Origin: Candidatus Dactylopiibacterium sp.
Lineage (GTDB): Bacteria; Pseudomonadota; Gammaproteobacteria; Burkholderiales; Rhodocyclaceae
NCBI GenBank assembly: GCA_031119555.1
Contig: JAVHXQ010000037.1
Location: 1 to 37,398, forward strand
DNA length: 37,398 nucleotides
Direction: 5' to 3'
Below, in pieces: positions 36,618-37,398 of this stretch. The stretch's first letter is position 1, and each line of letters opens with the position of its first letter. The translations under genes were made by a program, and so were the position numbers. The notes under the pieces are model-generated. The model was not told the DNA's origin, ran no database searches, and saw only the letters and a program-made list of their open reading frames with translations.

Positions 36618-37397
36618 ATGAGCACGCCGAGCCAGCCCACCGCCAGCCCGAGCCCGCGCCGCCGCTTCCTCAAGGACATGGCGGGCGCGGCCGGCGGCGC
36701 CTGCCTGCTCGCGGCGGGCGCGGCCTTTCATGCCCGCCAGGCCTCGGCACGCCCGGCCCAGGCCATCCGGCCGCCGGGCGCGCTGCCCGAGCAGGCCTTC
36801 CTGGGCGCCTGCGTCCGCTGCGGCCTGTGCGTGCGCGACTGCCCCTACGACACGCTCCGGCTCGCCACGCCGGGTGATGGCGTCGCGCCCGGCACGCCGT
36901 GGTTCGCCGCGCACGAGATCCCCTGCGAGATGTGCGAGGACATCCCCTGCGTGAAAGCCTGCCCCACGGGCGCGCTGGACGCATCCCTGACCGACATCCG
37001 CGCCGCGCGCATGGGTCTGGCGGTACTCATCGACCAGGAGAACTGCCTCAACTTCCTCGGGCTGCGCTGCGACGTCTGCTACCGCGTCTGTCCCGTCATC
37101 GACCGCGCCATCTCGCTGGAGCGGCGTCATAACCCGCGCTCCGACCGCCACGCCCTGCTGATCCCCACCGTGCATGCCGACGCCTGCACGGGCTGCGGCA
37201 AATGCGAGAAGAGCTGCGTGCTGCCCGAGCCCGCGATCAAGATCCTGCCCGCGCGCCTTGCCCAGGGCGCCCCCGCGGCGCATTACCAGCGCGGCTGGGA
37301 ACAGAAGCGCGCGGCCGGCGGTTCGCTGATCGGCGAACAGCTGAGCCTGCCCGCGCGCGTGCCCGACGCGCCGGACGCGGCGGGGAGCGCACCATGA
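36618..37397 (+). CDS. napG: Ferredoxin-type protein NapG
   Basis: 259 residues. Twin-arginine-type start '[15 protein letters not shown]'. Four [4Fe-4S] motifs are present: [43 protein letters not shown] and [11 protein letters not shown]. NapG with NapH carries electrons from quinol towards NapC/NapB and NapA on the periplasmic side. It starts 121 bp after napA, with no clear Shine-Dalgarno site before its ATG, and its TGA overlaps the next start codon (ATGA at 37394-37397). Confidence 0.95.
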   Translation: MSTPSQPTASPSPRRRFLKDMAGAAGGACLLAAGAAFHARQASARPAQAIRPPGALPEQAFLGACVRCGLCVRDCPYDTLRLATPGDGVAPGTPWFAAHEIPCEMCEDIPCVKACPTGALDASLTDIRAARMGLAVLIDQENCLNFLGLRCDVCYRVCPVIDRAISLERRHNPRSDRHALLIPTVHADACTGCGKCEKSCVLPEPAIKILPARLAQGAPAAHYQRGWEQKRAAGGSLIGEQLSLPARVPDAPDAAGSAP

Positions 37398-37398
37398 C
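37394..37398 (+). CDS. napH: Start of the next nap gene, probably napH (cut by window end)
   Basis: Only ATGAC is present, overlapping the napG stop. The name is inferred from the common gene order napG-napH and from the tight coupling; the sequence itself cannot confirm it. GGGGAGCG just upstream (37382-37389) is a good ribosome site. Confidence 0.45.

Noticed and set aside
33869-36679. A 936-codon open frame antisense to napA
   Set aside because: A shadow of napA, whose molybdenum and Fe-S motifs fix the coding strand.

Overview
The window reads as a chromosomal segment of a GC-rich, Gram-negative betaproteobacterium with a respiratory, facultatively anaerobic lifestyle. Rhodocyclales or Burkholderiales is my inference. 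It rests on the set of gene families: a LivKHMGF transporter, a cobalamin-dependent MetH behind an SAH riboswitch, RarD, a NapDAG nitrate reductase cluster and CycA. It also rests on the strong G/C bias at third codon positions. I see no rRNA, tRNA, CRISPR array, insertion sequence, integrase or phage gene, so nothing marks the window as a mobile element.

Layout. 1-47: tail of a plus-strand gene. 106-1728: chemoreceptor (minus). 1895-5205: minus-strand run of an RNB exoribonuclease and two TonB-type proteins. 5274-6739: YqiA-like esterase and RarD. 6916-11849: the branched-chain amino acid ABC operon livKHMGF, with a hairpin after livK and a terminator after livF. 12109-16502 (plus): a BamE-like lipoprotein, then a promoter, an SAH riboswitch and metH. 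16572-18242 (minus): lipoprotein with RCC1-type tandem repeats. 18497-19351: YaiI family protein and an unknown protein. 19561-21914 (plus): thioredoxin-fold protein and the D-serine/D-alanine/glycine transporter CycA. 21986-24859 (minus): SRPBCC protein, BACON/LamG-like lipoprotein and UppP. 25067-27658 (minus): YeiW-like Cys cluster protein, GPH-type sugar symporter and LysR regulator. 27902-30496 (plus): a GH3 glycosidase lipoprotein divergent from lysR. 30797-31411: unknown exported protein. 31502-33467: hemerythrin, DUF2249 protein and a polytopic membrane protein. 33657 to the end: napD, napA, napG and the first bases of the next gene.

How it fits together. The most coherent system is the right end. 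Two perfect TTGAC-N4-GTCAA palindromes, the form bound by FNR/Anr/Dnr regulators, stand before the hemerythrin operon and before nap. In both cases the box ends 23 bp before a plausible -10 element. This suggests that periplasmic nitrate reduction and a hemerythrin/DUF2249/membrane-protein module are switched on together when oxygen falls or nitric oxide appears. The metH leader is a clear SAH riboswitch: every expected helix can be drawn, and a competing 8-bp helix overlaps the pseudoknot strand. The lysR, GPH symporter and GH3 lipoprotein group looks like a glycoside-scavenging module.

Three lipoproteins (RCC1-repeat, BACON/LamG-like, GH3) carry a glycine run directly after the lipobox cysteine, probably a flexible tether. 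The long open frames antisense to metH, napA, the GH3 gene and others are GC-codon artefacts and are not annotated.
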